Origin: Methylomonas sp. | GTDB taxonomy: Bacteria > Pseudomonadota > Gammaproteobacteria > Methylococcales > Methylomonadaceae | DNA length: 42,910 bases | Direction of reading: 5' to 3' | Assembly: GCA_002928965.1 (NCBI GenBank) | Contig: PERU01000030.1 | Location: forward strand, 1 to 42,910 | In this document: piece after piece, positions 17,441-26,979 of the stretch | Layout: the number at the start of each line of letters is the position of its first letter | How positions within the stretch are numbered: position 1 is the first letter of the stretch | Notes under the pieces: model-generated | Told to the model about the DNA's origin: nothing | The model's input: only the letters and a program-made list of their open reading frames with translations | Databases searched by the model: none | Made by a program: the position numbers and the translations under genes

Positions 17441-18484
17441 ATGCAATCACTTTTTGAACCGATTATCGCCCCCCATCCGGAATTTTTTCAACGTGCGTTG
17501 GCGCGGCAAGCTCAGCTGACCAAGCCACCGGGTTCACTGGGTATGCTGGAAACACTTGCCGCCCGACTGGCTGCCATGCAGAGTCGCGACCAGCCCCGTC
17601 TGGACACAATCCATGTCAGTATTTTTGCCGCCGATCATGGCATTGCTGCCGAGGGTGTGTCGGCTTTTCCGCAATCGGTGACGGCTCAGATGGTCAAAAA
17701 TTTTGCCGCAGGTGGCGGCGCTGTGAATGTGCTGGCCAGACACGTCAAGGCACAGTTTGAAGTGGTGGATGTGGGGCTGTCTGAACCGGTTGATCTGCCT
17801 GGAGTGATCAATAATCATGCCGGGTTTGGCACAGCAAACTTTAAACACCAAAAAGCCATCAACGAATCAGAATTTTATGTATCTTTGGCCGCCGGGCGGG
17901 CAGCGGTTAACCGAGCATTGGCCGGGCAAGCCGATTTATTTATCGGTGGCGAAATGGGTATTGCCAATACCACTAGCGCCAGTGCTATCGCTGCGGCCTT
18001 ATTATCGGTGCCGGCCAGTCAGGTAACCGGAGCCGGCACGGGCTTGACGGACCAACAAATCATCCATAAGACCGATGTAATCGAACAGGCTTTGCAACAT
18101 CACCATAAACATTTGCAGGATCCAGTGGCGATTTTGCTAGCCTTGGGTGGATTTGAAATTGTCGCGTTGGTGGCCGCTTATGTTAGGGCTGCGCAAAAGG
18201 GTTTGCCGGTGCTGGTGGATGGTTTTATCAGCAGTGTGGCGGCACTGGCTGCCGTTAAAATCAATCCCGGCTGTGCTGACTGGTTTTTTTATGGTCACCT
18301 TTCAGATGAAAAAGGCCATAAAATAGTGCTGGATGCGCTGACTGCCGAGCCGATACTGCAGTTGCACCTGCGTCTTGGCGAAGCCAGTGGCGCAGTAATG
18401 GCGGTTCCGATTTTACAAATGGCCTGCCAATTACATAATGAAATGGCCACATTTACACAAGCAAACATAACAACAGGACAATAA
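17441..18484 (+). CDS. cobT: Nicotinate-nucleotide-dimethylbenzimidazole phosphoribosyltransferase
   Basis: 347 residues. It activates dimethylbenzimidazole to alpha-ribazole 5'-phosphate, the lower-ligand precursor. Conserved segments: RQAQLTKPPGSLGMLE, FAADHGIAAEGVSAFPQSVTAQMVKNFAAGGGAVNVLAR, GEMGIANTTSASAIAAALL, GAGTGLTDQQIIHKTDVIEQAL, PVLVDGFISSVAALAA and C-terminal LRLGEASGAVMAVPILQMA, which holds the catalytic Glu. The length is as expected. The TM2-domain gene begins 2 bp after its stop. Confidence 0.96.
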   Translation: MQSLFEPIIAPHPEFFQRALARQAQLTKPPGSLGMLETLAARLAAMQSRDQPRLDTIHVSIFAADHGIAAEGVSAFPQSVTAQMVKNFAAGGGAVNVLARHVKAQFEVVDVGLSEPVDLPGVINNHAGFGTANFKHQKAINESEFYVSLAAGRAAVNRALAGQADLFIGGEMGIANTTSASAIAAALLSVPASQVTGAGTGLTDQQIIHKTDVIEQALQHHHKHLQDPVAILLALGGFEIVALVAAYVRAAQKGLPVLVDGFISSVAALAAVKINPGCADWFFYGHLSDEKGHKIVLDALTAEPILQLHLRLGEASGAVMAVPILQMACQLHNEMATFTQANITTGQ

Positions 18485-18486
18485 AA

Positions 18487-18900
18487 ATGCTTGGACATAT
18501 AGAAAGTTACGATGAGCGCTGTCAGACCGGGGTGGTGAAATTTGAGGGTAAATTTTACGAATTTCATCTTGATCAGTGGACCTCACCCGAGCCACCTAAA
18601 ACCGGCGATGACGTGGACTTTGATCATGAGCATGGCGAAGTGACGGAAATTGGCCCGGTGGGCGCCTATCTGATGGATGGTCAGCCGGTCAAAAGTCATG
18701 TGGTTGCTGCGATACTGGGCATCGTGTTTGGCGCTATCGGTCTGCACCGCATGTATCTGGGATTTTGGGGCTTAGGCATCACTCAGCTATTAGTGACCTA
18801 TTTCACCGGTGGTTTTGGTGTGGTATGGGGCTTCATTGAAGGGGTGTTGATTTTTACCGGACACATCAGAAAGGATGCCAAGGGCCGCTATTTGAAATAA
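18487..18900 (+). CDS. TM2-domain protein with N-terminal OB-like segment
   Basis: 137-residue protein. Residues ~1-55 resemble a degenerate cold-shock/OB fold (GHIESYDERCQTGVVKFEGKFYEF, then PPKTGDDVDFDHEHGEVTEI). Residues ~70-120 form a TM2 domain with two hydrophobic helices and the family pattern FGAIGLHRMYLGFWGLGITQLL and GVVWGFIEGVLIF. TM2 proteins are inner-membrane proteins without an assigned general function. It sits between cobT (2 bp upstream) and cobS, so it is transcribed with cobalamin genes, but nothing in the sequence ties it to corrinoids. The OB-like reading is by eye and needs structural confirmation. Confidence 0.8.
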   Translation: MLGHIESYDERCQTGVVKFEGKFYEFHLDQWTSPEPPKTGDDVDFDHEHGEVTEIGPVGAYLMDGQPVKSHVVAAILGIVFGAIGLHRMYLGFWGLGITQLLVTYFTGGFGVVWGFIEGVLIFTGHIRKDAKGRYLK

Positions 18901-18908
18901 AGTCAAAG

Positions 18909-18932
18909 CCCCAGGCTTTGCTAAGCTTGGGG
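18909..18932 (+). other. Strong stem-loop between TM2 gene and cobS
   Basis: 10-bp stem CCCCAGGCTT / AAGCTTGGGG with one G-T pair and a TGCT tetraloop, starting 9 bp after the TM2-protein stop. The downstream bases GTGTCATTT are not a clear T tract. It may be a weak terminator or a processing or stability element separating cobU-cobT-TM2 from cobS-bluB-cobQ. Confidence 0.6.
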
Positions 18933-18959
18933 TGTCATTTGCACCATTTATTAATAGTC

Positions 18960-19682
18960 ATGGATTCTTTTCTCACTGCACTGCAATTTTTGACCCGCAT
19001 CCCCATCCGTCATCAGATCGATAGAAATGATGTGATATTGGGTCGGTCAGTTCTGTATTACCCGCTGGTCGGATTTGTGATTGGCGTAATGCTGAGCTTT
19101 GTGGCCCTGGTATTGGCGCGTGGCTCGGATATGGTGGTTGCCGCAATTGTGTTAAGCGTCTGGGTGTTATTGACGGGTGGTTTGCATTTGGATGGTCTGG
19201 CCGATTGTGCCGATGCCTGGGTTGGTGGCTTTGGCAATCGACAGCGCAGTTTGCAAATCATGAAAGATCCGACCTCCGGTCCTATTGCAATTTTGGTTTT
19301 GCTACTGTTACTGCTGCTGAAGTTTGCGGCGATTTTTGTTTTGATCCAGCACAATAATTTCATTCCCTTGATGCTGGCTCCTCTGTTGGGACGTTGTGCG
19401 ATTTTGTTGTTGATGCTGTCTACGCCGTATATAAGCCCGCAAGGTTTGGCAGAAAAACTGCTAGAAAATCTGCCGGCCCATGATGCCCGCTGGGTAGTGG
19501 TGGCTTCACTGGCTTTTGCCGGCTTGTTCATGGGCTGGGCCAATGTGTTACTGGCTTGCGGTGTATTGTTTGCCGTGCGTTATGCAGCCATATCGCGCTT
19601 GGGGGGTGTGACAGGCGATGTGTACGGGGCGGCAGTGGAAATCATGGAAGTGGTGGGTTTGCTTGCGGTTGTTTTATTGTGA
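18960..19682 (+). CDS. cobS: Adenosylcobinamide-GDP ribazoletransferase
   Basis: 240-residue polytopic inner-membrane enzyme that joins adenosylcobinamide-GDP with alpha-ribazole(-phosphate) to give cobalamin(-phosphate). Family motifs: FLTALQFLTRIPI at the N-terminus, GRSVLYYPLVGFVIG, LTGGLHLDGLADCADAW with metal-binding Asp residues, RQRSLQIMKDPTSGPIAI and GVTGDVYGA. I chose the ATG before DSFLTALQF; the longer frame from 18918 would start inside the stem-loop and adds 14 atypical residues. No clear Shine-Dalgarno is seen. The stop overlaps the bluB GTG start. Confidence 0.94.
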   Translation: MDSFLTALQFLTRIPIRHQIDRNDVILGRSVLYYPLVGFVIGVMLSFVALVLARGSDMVVAAIVLSVWVLLTGGLHLDGLADCADAWVGGFGNRQRSLQIMKDPTSGPIAILVLLLLLLLKFAAIFVLIQHNNFIPLMLAPLLGRCAILLLMLSTPYISPQGLAEKLLENLPAHDARWVVVASLAFAGLFMGWANVLLACGVLFAVRYAAISRLGGVTGDVYGAAVEIMEVVGLLAVVLL

Positions 19683-20329
19683 GCCAACATCAGTTTAGTG
19701 AGCAGGAACGGGCTGGTGTTTATCGTGCCATAGCCGAACGTCGCGACATGCGCCATTTTCTTAATCAGCCAGTCGCGTCGGAATTGTTGACGAAAATATT
19801 ACAGGCGGCGCATCAAGCTGGTAGCGTGGGCTTGATGCAGCCTTGGCGATTTATTCGCATTACCGATCGGCATTTGCGCAATCGCATTCATGCGTTGGTG
19901 GAAGCGGAACGGCAGTTGACTGCGGTTGCCCTGCAGGAGCGCCAGGATGAATTCATGCGTTTAAAAGTCGAGGGTATACTCGATTGTGGTGAATTACTGG
20001 TGGTGGCCTTACCGGATCAACGCGAACAACATGTATTTGGGCGTCGCACTTTGCCGGAAATGGATCTGGCCTCAGCGGCCTGCGCCATTCAAAATCTGTG
20101 GCTGACAGCCAGGGCTGAAGGTTTGGGGATGGGTTGGGTATCATTGTTTGATCCCGATGCCTTGGCGACATTATTAAATATGCCCGTCGGCAGTCGACCG
20201 ATTGCGATTTTATGCCTGGGTCACGTGGCCGAGTTTTATGCCAAGCCCATGCTGGAGCTGGAAAACTGGATCACCCCGCAACCATTATCGGCGATGGTCT
20301 CGGAAAATGGCTGGCGTGATGATTCCTAA
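19679..20329 (+). CDS. bluB: 5,6-dimethylbenzimidazole synthase
   Basis: About 216 residues. BluB is an FMN-dependent, oxygen-using enzyme of the nitroreductase fold that fragments reduced FMN to 5,6-dimethylbenzimidazole. Conserved segments: [69 protein letters not shown] and [13 protein letters not shown] place the start at the GTG overlapping the cobS stop (GTGA): translation N-terminal to it is the cobS gene read in another frame, and this length fits the family. It implies the cell makes its own lower ligand aerobically. Confidence 0.93.
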   Translation: MSQHQFSEQERAGVYRAIAERRDMRHFLNQPVASELLTKILQAAHQAGSVGLMQPWRFIRITDRHLRNRIHALVEAERQLTAVALQERQDEFMRLKVEGILDCGELLVVALPDQREQHVFGRRTLPEMDLASAACAIQNLWLTARAEGLGMGWVSLFDPDALATLLNMPVGSRPIAILCLGHVAEFYAKPMLELENWITPQPLSAMVSENGWRDDS

Positions 20330-21827
20330 AGCCTTAATGGTGCAAGGCACCACTTCAGATGCCGGCAAAAGCACTTTGGTGACAGCCTTGTGTCGCTATT
20401 ATCGGCGCCAAGGTGTGCAAGTCGCACCGTTCAAGCCGCAAAACATGGCTTTAAATAGTGCAGTGACCAGCGATGGCGGTGAAATTGGCCGAGCGCAAGC
20501 GGTACAGGCCTTTGCTTGTGGGCTTGCGCCGCACAGTGATATGAATCCGGTATTGCTCAAGCCCAATACCGATACCACCGCTCAGGTCATCATTCATGGA
20601 CAAGTGCTGCAAAACCAGTCTGCCGTTGAATATCATGATTATAAAAAAGTCGCTAAACAGGCGGTTTTGGCGTCCTGGCAGCGACTGACCGCTAATTATC
20701 AAACCGTGATTGTGGAAGGCGCCGGCAGCCCGGCGGAAATCAATCTGCGCGCTGGCGACATTGCTAATATGGGCTTTGCCGAAGCGGTGGATTGTCCGGT
20801 GATTTTAATTGCCGATATTGATCGTGGCGGCGTGTTTGCACATATTGTCGGCACACTGGCATTGTTATCGGCCTCCGAACAACAGCGGGTGATTGGTTTT
20901 GTCATCAACCGTTTTCGGGGCGACATTGCCTTGTTGCAGCCCGGTCTGGATTGGCTGGAAGCCGAAACCGGCAAACCGGTGTTGGCGGTGTTGCCCTATC
21001 TGCATGATTTATATCTGGAAGCGGAAGATGCTTTATCCGTCCGTCATGCCATAAATAGCAACCAGCAGCCTTTTACCATTGTGGTGCCGCATCTACCCAG
21101 TTTCAGTAATCACACTGATTTTGACCCTTTGCAGTTGCATCCGGGTGTGCAGGTGGTATTTGCCAAGAGTCCGCAGGATATTAGCGGTGCGGATTTGCTG
21201 GTACTACCCGGCAGCAAATCGGTACGCAGTGATTTGGCTAGATTAAGGCAACAGGGTTGGGAAGCATTTATCCAGAGACATTTGCGTTTCGGCGGTAAAG
21301 TGCTAGGCATTTGTGGCGGGTTTCAGATGCTGGGACATGCCATTCATGATCCGCATGGATTGGAAGGTCCTGCCGGCAGTGTCGATGCGTTAGGTTTGCT
21401 GGATATGCACACCATTTTGCAACCGCAAAAATGTTTGCGACAGGTGCGTGGCGTATTTGCCGAATCTGCAGCCACAGCCGTTGCCGGTTACGAAATTCAT
21501 CTGGGCGTCAGTAATGGACCGGCATTACAGCGGCCTTTGTTTAAACTGGCTGATGAAGCTGACGGTGCCATGGGTTTGGATAATCAGGTCGCCGGTAGTT
21601 ATCTGCATGGCCTGTTTGATTTGCCCGAGGCATGTGACGCCTTATTAAGCTGGGCGGGTTACAGTCATAACCATGCTGTGGATTTTAACGCGCTACGGGA
21701 AGCCGGTATCAATCGAATAACTGACAGTTGGGCTGAGCAGGCGGATTTTGCCAAACTGGAAGCAGCCTTGCATGCGTTCTATTCGATCTCAGTCAAGGCT
21801 TCGCTGTCAGGTATCAAAACGCCTTGA
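20319..21827 (+). CDS. cobQ: Cobyric acid synthase
   Basis: 502 residues. It amidates side chains b, d, e and g of adenosylcobyrinic acid a,c-diamide with glutamine and ATP. The N-terminal synthetase domain has P-loop [10 protein letters not shown] at residues 10-19, [32 protein letters not shown] and [12 protein letters not shown]. The C-terminal glutamine amidotransferase domain has the catalytic Cys in [16 protein letters not shown] and a terminal GSYLHGLFD. The start chosen is the ATG before IPKALMVQG, which overlaps the end of bluB by 11 bp. The last 49 bp overlap the end of the convergent diguanylate cyclase gene. Confidence 0.95.
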   Translation: MIPKALMVQGTTSDAGKSTLVTALCRYYRRQGVQVAPFKPQNMALNSAVTSDGGEIGRAQAVQAFACGLAPHSDMNPVLLKPNTDTTAQVIIHGQVLQNQSAVEYHDYKKVAKQAVLASWQRLTANYQTVIVEGAGSPAEINLRAGDIANMGFAEAVDCPVILIADIDRGGVFAHIVGTLALLSASEQQRVIGFVINRFRGDIALLQPGLDWLEAETGKPVLAVLPYLHDLYLEAEDALSVRHAINSNQQPFTIVVPHLPSFSNHTDFDPLQLHPGVQVVFAKSPQDISGADLLVLPGSKSVRSDLARLRQQGWEAFIQRHLRFGGKVLGICGGFQMLGHAIHDPHGLEGPAGSVDALGLLDMHTILQPQKCLRQVRGVFAESAATAVAGYEIHLGVSNGPALQRPLFKLADEADGAMGLDNQVAGSYLHGLFDLPEACDALLSWAGYSHNHAVDFNALREAGINRITDSWAEQADFAKLEAALHAFYSISVKASLSGIKTP

Positions 21828-23800
21828 GCGATTAAATCCAGATAAATCCGGTAGCAGTTACGGCCCGCACGTTTAGCTTGGTACATGGCCTGATCTGCAT
21901 GGCGTAGCAAAGTGTAAGGTGGCACGTCGTCCAACGGATAAAGCGTCACACCGCTGCTGGCGCCTATCCAAATCGGGTGCATGGCCAACGTAAAAGGATT
22001 GGCCAATGCAGCGTGGATACGTTTCATGGTGTCCTCGCATTGCTGGGTGGACTGCAAGTCTTGCAACAGTACGGCAAATTCATCCCCGCCTATGCGACAC
22101 ACCGTATCGCATTCGCGCAGATTGGCTTTGATGCGCCGGGCCACCTCAATCAACAGTTCGTCGCCTACCCCGTGCCCAAAACTGTCATTCACCGGCTTGA
22201 AGCCATCCAGATCCAGATAGCAAATGGCCAATAAGCCGCCGGAACGTTTGGAATGCGCGATAGCTTGATTAAATCGGTCGGAAAACAGCGACCGATTGGG
22301 CAGACCGGTTAACGGATCGAAATGTGCCATGTGTTCCAGCAATTCCTGTTGCTGTTTGCGTTCGGTGATGTCGGAAAACAGCCCGATGTAATTGATGACT
22401 TTACCGGTTTCATCATTCGTGGCCGAGATGGTCAATAATTGCGCATAGGTTTCGTTATCTTTGTGTTTGTTCCAGATTTCACCTTTCCAGTGTCCATCGC
22501 ACAGCAAGGTTTCCCAAAGCGATTGATAGAAATCTGCATCGTGTCGATGGGATTTCAGCACACTGGGGTTTTTACCTATTACCTCGTCATGGGTGTAGCC
22601 AGTGATTTCGGTGAAGGCGGCATTTACATCCAGGATGCGGGCATCGGCATCGGTAATCACAATGCCTTCATGGGCATCGGAAAACACCCGCGCAGATAGT
22701 CTGAGTTTTTCTTCGGCACGTTTGCGTTCGCTAATATCCTGCACAATGCCCAGCATGCGTATCGGTTTACCGTGTGCATTGCGTTCTGCCTGCCCCACCG
22801 AGCGCATCCAGCATTTTTTATCAGCAACATTGATGCGGTATTCCACGTCGTACTTGACGCCATGCTTGAGATGTTTGCGCAATGCTTCAATCACCATAGG
22901 CCGGTCTTCCTTGCAAACACTGGCCAGAAAATGCGCCCAGTTGGGACTTTGGGTTTTCGGAAAACTGAGGCCATTGTTGGTAATCTCTGACCAGATATGC
23001 CGGTTGTTTTTTAAATCGAACTCCCACGTGCCTATGCCGCCATAGTATTGGCTGATGCGTAAACGCTCTTCGTTGGTTTTGATTTCCAGTTCATCCAGTT
23101 TGCGGCGACTGATGTCTGCCAGCAGCACTACAAAACGGTCGTTACCGGCCTGATAACAGTCCACTTCAAACCATTGCTGATTATCATGAATGTGGATTTC
23201 AAAATGAGTGGGTTGTTGCTGCCGCTCAATCATCGCAAATTGCCGAGTACATTGGCGCAGGCTTGGGGGCGACAATTTACTGGTGAGTTTGCCTATGCAT
23301 TCTGCTGCGGTCAGGTTAAGAATTTTTTCGAAAGCGGGATTAATCAGCACGTAGCGGGAATCGATGATTTGGCCTTTACTGTCTCGAATGGCCTCGTGCA
23401 AGGCAAAACCCAGTGACATGTTCTGATAGAGCAATGCCAATTCGGCCTCGCTATTACGGCGAGCCTTGATTTCCTGGCGTAATCGGTACACCCAGTAACT
23501 GAATAACAGCATGATCAGAACGCCGGTAATTGCGTAGGAAAATATGGTTTTCATGCTGATGCTGGCATTTACGCTAATCTCAGACCAGCGGTTTAAGGTG
23601 GCTTGTGGTGACGGTGGTGCAGTATTTGTGAGCCGGGTTACTGAATCAAGCGGGGATAAGTCGTTGTCTGGCAGTTGTAAAGGTTTAAGACTTTGAGTGG
23701 ACCAGCCTAATGGAATAGGCTCCGGAAGGGAGGCCTGCAACGGTTGGCAAATCAGTATGCAAGATAATGCTGCCAGAAAAAGCGAAAATGTGCGGGTCAT
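21779..23800 (-). CDS. PAS-PAS-PAS-GGDEF diguanylate cyclase
   Basis: About 673 residues from the preferred ATG (a 17-residue longer start exists). Signal peptide ~1-23 ([19 protein letters not shown]), a periplasmic stretch, a transmembrane helix at about residues 85-106, then three PAS-type modules (roughly 120-245, 255-375, 380-500; PAC-like endings [20 protein letters not shown] and [10 protein letters not shown]), and a C-terminal GGDEF domain with [12 protein letters not shown]. An RxxD inhibitory site (RECD) lies five residues before GGDEF, so product inhibition is expected. There is no EAL domain. It probably makes cyclic di-GMP in response to envelope or cytosolic signals. Convergent with cobQ, with coding overlap. 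Confidence 0.92.
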   Translation of the reverse strand: MTRTFSLFLAALSCILICQPLQASLPEPIPLGWSTQSLKPLQLPDNDLSPLDSVTRLTNTAPPSPQATLNRWSEISVNASISMKTIFSYAITGVLIMLLFSYWVYRLRQEIKARRNSEAELALLYQNMSLGFALHEAIRDSKGQIIDSRYVLINPAFEKILNLTAAECIGKLTSKLSPPSLRQCTRQFAMIERQQQPTHFEIHIHDNQQWFEVDCYQAGNDRFVVLLADISRRKLDELEIKTNEERLRISQYYGGIGTWEFDLKNNRHIWSEITNNGLSFPKTQSPNWAHFLASVCKEDRPMVIEALRKHLKHGVKYDVEYRINVADKKCWMRSVGQAERNAHGKPIRMLGIVQDISERKRAEEKLRLSARVFSDAHEGIVITDADARILDVNAAFTEITGYTHDEVIGKNPSVLKSHRHDADFYQSLWETLLCDGHWKGEIWNKHKDNETYAQLLTISATNDETGKVINYIGLFSDITERKQQQELLEHMAHFDPLTGLPNRSLFSDRFNQAIAHSKRSGGLLAICYLDLDGFKPVNDSFGHGVGDELLIEVARRIKANLRECDTVCRIGGDEFAVLLQDLQSTQQCEDTMKRIHAALANPFTLAMHPIWIGASSGVTLYPLDDVPPYTLLRHADQAMYQAKRAGRNCYRIYLDLIAQGVLIPDSEALTEIE

Positions 23801-23926
23801 CTCAAAGCCTTTTGAATGTCGCGTTAAGCACGTTGATGCCATCGGTGGCATTTTACAGGCAATAGCGATTTAGGTGGCCCGAGATTTTTATTTTAAGCTT
23901 GGCGCTTGGCGGATTGTAAGATAGCC

Positions 23927-24640
23927 TCAGTTGGTATCCGCTGATGCAGTGGTAAATAAGGACTGAAATTTGTTTTTACCTGCCGGTGCTTTACGCTGTT
24001 GGGTGTTTGCCAAGGCCATTTTGGCTTCATTTTGCAGCTGCATATCGGCAAACGCCTGACTTTGTCGTACCGGCGCCTGGGTGGCTCTGTGAAAAAACAC
24101 TTCTGCTTCCGCCGTGCGATCCTGGCGCAGCAGAAAATCAGCATAAAAATAATTGGCGTCTATGCCTTCCGGATTAATTTTTAAGCTGGCTTTTAAAAGC
24201 TTTTCTGCAATCTCATCGTCGCCAAATGAAACAGGCCAGCCTGGAACCATGTAATACAGTGAGCCGAGCGTGACATAAGCCGCACCGTCCAGGGCTTTAG
24301 GATTGATTTTAATGGACTCTTCCAATAACTTTTTGGCTTTTTCGAGTGTGGATAAAGCGGTCAGGGAAGATTCAAAGGCAGCATTGGTGGCCAAAATAGT
24401 GGCTTGCCAGATTTTGGGTTCTGCCGCTTGCGGATACTGTCTTACCAATTCTGCCGCTTTTTCCAACAATACAGGGTAGGCCTGCTTCTGGCGGTTTTCA
24501 TCCGGCTGATAATATGCGGACGCCCAGGCACTTTCCAGGCTAGCAATAGACGTATTTAGGTCCGATGCCAGCAGTGGGCCCGTAAAAAGTGTCAAAAAAA
24601 CAACAAAAGTAGTTCTATTCATACAGAAAATATAGTTCAT
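23927..24640 (-). CDS. Periplasmic TPR-repeat protein
   Basis: 237 residues with an N-terminal export signal (MNRTTFVVFLTLFTGPLLA, likely cleaved before SDLNTS; a second ATG at 24622 would give the same mature form). The rest is helical with TPR-like repeats: KAKKLLEESIKINPKALDGAAYVTLGSLYY and AEKLLKASLKINPEGIDANYFYADFLLRQDRTAEAEVFFHRA. Such proteins usually mediate protein-protein contacts; no partner is evident. It is on the same strand as the CYTH gene (38 bp upstream) and the diguanylate cyclase (about 125 bp downstream). Confidence 0.82.
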   Translation of the reverse strand: MNYIFCMNRTTFVVFLTLFTGPLLASDLNTSIASLESAWASAYYQPDENRQKQAYPVLLEKAAELVRQYPQAAEPKIWQATILATNAAFESSLTALSTLEKAKKLLEESIKINPKALDGAAYVTLGSLYYMVPGWPVSFGDDEIAEKLLKASLKINPEGIDANYFYADFLLRQDRTAEAEVFFHRATQAPVRQSQAFADMQLQNEAKMALANTQQRKAPAGKNKFQSLFTTASADTN

Positions 24641-24678
24641 TGTTGTTCACTTTTCAATATGTCTTTTAAATTATTGTA

Positions 24679-25155
24679 TTAATTCCAGTTCTTGTAGGGG
24701 TTTTTACATAAATTATTGTTGTAGTAACGCAAATCATCTGTCACTTCCAGGCCAATCCAGGCCGGTTTTGCAAAATATTCACCAATTTGCGACAACTCGA
24801 TCTCCGCGACAATCAAGCCAGCGTTATCTCCGGTAAATTCGTCAATTTCCCAAACATGACCTTGGTGATGCACAAAATGTCGCTGCTTTTCGATTACTGG
24901 TTTGTGACAAAGTTCATCGAGAATCGTATTGGCATCAGCAAGCGGAATTTCGTATTCAAATTCATGTCTGGCAGTACCGATAGTGGCGCTTTTGATGTTT
25001 AGCCAAGCCTGAGAGTCAGAAATGCGTACCCGCACCGAACTCAATGGGCTACCGCTCAGATAGCCTTGTTTGTAATAAACCGAATGATCAATTTCGTTAC
25101 GCCAAGCATCGCTGCTTAACAGGAACTTGTGTTCTACTTCTAGCGCCATGGGCAT
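24679..25155 (-). CDS. CYTH-domain (triphosphate tunnel) protein
   Basis: 158-residue CYTH/triphosphate-tunnel metalloenzyme-like protein. The N-terminal EVEHKFL is the ExExK metal-binding motif, followed by YYKQGYLS, VRVRISDSQAWLNIKSA (basic substrate-binding strands), RHEFEYEIPLADA, KQRHFV, WEIDEF and VAEIELSQ (acidic tunnel residues). Bacterial members hydrolyse inorganic tripolyphosphate or other triphosphates; the substrate here is not deducible. Translation may begin at the second ATG (MALEVEHK). Confidence 0.9.
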   Translation of the reverse strand: MPMALEVEHKFLLSSDAWRNEIDHSVYYKQGYLSGSPLSSVRVRISDSQAWLNIKSATIGTARHEFEYEIPLADANTILDELCHKPVIEKQRHFVHHQGHVWEIDEFTGDNAGLIVAEIELSQIGEYFAKPAWIGLEVTDDLRYYNNNLCKNPYKNWN

Positions 25156-25297
25156 TTCTCCAGTGGTGGTGATTTAAGATAGTTGATAAGGATATTGTTT
25201 GAAGTGGATGCAGAACAAACCAAGCATATTGTGTAAACGTTGGCACAGCCAATCAAGAAGCCGTCTAAATCTTATATTTGCCCTATTTAACAACTGC

Positions 25298-25327
25298 CGT
25301 CATGCCAGAGGGAATACCGGAATGACG
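25298..25327. repeat. REP-like hairpin
   Basis: CGTCATGCC paired with GGAATGACG (one mismatch) around a short A/G-rich loop. It resembles the CGTCATTCC-type palindromic repeats scattered in many gammaproteobacterial genomes. No second copy was seen in this window. It lies in the 257-bp spacer (25156-25412) that otherwise shows no gene. Confidence 0.45.
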
Positions 25328-25350
25328 CGTACCTGCACGAATCTGGCAAG

Positions 25351-25364
25351 CTAGGAGCCTGCCC
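25351..25364. repeat. Solitary end similar to element B
   Basis: CTAGGAGCCTGCCC matches the first 14 bases of element B's terminal repeat (CTAGGAGCCTGTCC) with one difference, then diverges; no matching right end is nearby. It may be a remnant or the end of a related element. Confidence 0.35.
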
Positions 25365-25412
25365 CAAAATTACCCCCTTTGGATTATCGGCTCTATAACC
25401 GCCAAGACATGG

Positions 25413-26963
25413 CTATCTGAATTGGCCGGCGTTAATCCCGTACTTTTTCAGTTTGCCGTATACCGCACGCGAGGTCAGCCCCATAGCGGCGGCAACTTGT
25501 TTGACATCGCCGCGATGGCTCTGCATCGCTTGCCTCAGAAACACTTGCTCGGCATCACTCAGCAGATTTTGTTTGTGAACGTTCCAATCGTTGCTTGTCG
25601 TGGCAAGCGGTTTTTGATCCAACTCCAGACGGGTCAATTCACTACCCTTGCAGAACAATACGCTGCGCTCCAGGGTGTTTTCCAGCTCGCGGACGTTGCC
25701 GGGCCAAGCGTAGGCGCGAATTTGACTCATCACCTCACGACTGACCGATTGCACGTTTTTCGTGTATTTTTCGTTCAACCGTTTCAGAATCAACTGCACC
25801 AAATTGGGTAAGTCTTCCGGGCGTTGCGCCAGCGGCGGTATCCATAGCCGCACTACATTCAGGCGATAAAACAAATCCTGCCGAAACAAACCCTGCTCGA
25901 CGTGTTGCTCCAAGGAGCGATTACTGGCGGACACGATACGCACATCGACATGTAGGGTGTGTTTGCCGCCGACCCGTTCCATCTCGCCTTCCTGGATCAC
26001 CCGCAGCAAACGCGTTTGCGCAGCCGGCGACAAGGCATCCACTTCGTCCAGAAACAAGGTACCGCCCTCGGCGCGTTCGAAAAAGCCTTGATGCACTTCG
26101 ATAGCGCCGGTAAATGCACCCTTTTCGTGGCCGAATAGCGCGCTTTCTATCAGACTTTCCGGAATTGCCCCGCAGTTGATCGCCACGAACGGCCTATGAC
26201 CACGGTCGCTCATCGCGTGTATGGCCCGGGCGATCAATTCCTTACCCACGCCGGTTTCGCCGTTGATCAACACCGTGGCTTTGGTCGGGGCGATCACTTC
26301 CACTTGCTGTAGCACTTTTTGCATCGCCGGCGATTTGGCGATGATGGCCGGGGCCGGTTTGGCGGCATGTTGTTTGGGCAAACTCCACCAGACATTGCGC
26401 ATCCGTTCTTCAATGCGCGAATGCAGCGCCGCCATTTCTTGTTTTTCTTCAGGTTGGTCTTCTCGACGATATTCCAAACCCGGCTTATCGACAGCGGTAT
26501 CGCGCCGGGTGTGAATACACACTTCACAACCGCCGTTTTGCTTGGCGATACTCTGGCGAATTTCCACCTTGGCATATCCAAAATTTCGGGCGGCGATCCC
26601 ACCGAACACGCTGGAGGTCATCCGGCACAGCTCCGGAAAATTGGTCACACCATCGCCGAACGGACAGCGGCTATTCACTACCGTGATAGTCCCAGCCTCG
26701 ACCGAGGCTAAAGAAAAGTTACCGCCGATATGATTCTTTAGGGCCAGAATCAAATCGATGTATTCTTCATTACCCAATTCGCCTTGGCGTTGATATTCAT
26801 CTCGATAGGTCTGCTCAAAGTACAGTCCGGCGCTCTTGGCAATCCGCTCAATCAGCGATTCGCAATAATCACCGCCCTCTTGCTCGCAGGCGTGCATCAG
26901 TTCCAGAATGAAGGTTTGCAGGAAAAATACCGGCGAAATCTGGGAAAAATCGTGTCCGCTCAT
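25413..26963 (-). CDS. Sigma-54 activator with MetOD1-like Cys sensor
   Basis: 516-residue enhancer-binding protein. Residues ~1-155 resemble the MetOD1 domain (PF18546 type): GNFSLASVEAGTITVVNSRCPFGD, FPELCRMTSSVFGGIAARNFG, VRE-like KVEIRQSIA and GGCEVCIHT. Cys100, Cys113, Cys146 and Cys149 could bind a metal, cluster or other ligand (inference). The AAA+ domain (~205-430) has Walker A GETGVGKE (235-242), the sigma-54 contact loop GAFTGA (282-287) and Walker B TLFLDEVD (302-309). A Fis-type HTH closes the protein (DVKQVAAAMGLTSRAVYGKLKKYGI). It is divergent from a three-gene operon with a sigma-54 promoter and tandem palindromes between, so it very probably controls that operon. Confidence 0.9.
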   Translation of the reverse strand: MSGHDFSQISPVFFLQTFILELMHACEQEGGDYCESLIERIAKSAGLYFEQTYRDEYQRQGELGNEEYIDLILALKNHIGGNFSLASVEAGTITVVNSRCPFGDGVTNFPELCRMTSSVFGGIAARNFGYAKVEIRQSIAKQNGGCEVCIHTRRDTAVDKPGLEYRREDQPEEKQEMAALHSRIEERMRNVWWSLPKQHAAKPAPAIIAKSPAMQKVLQQVEVIAPTKATVLINGETGVGKELIARAIHAMSDRGHRPFVAINCGAIPESLIESALFGHEKGAFTGAIEVHQGFFERAEGGTLFLDEVDALSPAAQTRLLRVIQEGEMERVGGKHTLHVDVRIVSASNRSLEQHVEQGLFRQDLFYRLNVVRLWIPPLAQRPEDLPNLVQLILKRLNEKYTKNVQSVSREVMSQIRAYAWPGNVRELENTLERSVLFCKGSELTRLELDQKPLATTSNDWNVHKQNLLSDAEQVFLRQAMQSHRGDVKQVAAAMGLTSRAVYGKLKKYGINAGQFR

Positions 26964-26979
26964 AAAAACCTGAAAAAAA

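Noticed and set aside
22602-23045. 147-codon plus-strand frame
   Set aside because: Antisense to the PAS region of the diguanylate cyclase and without recognisable features.
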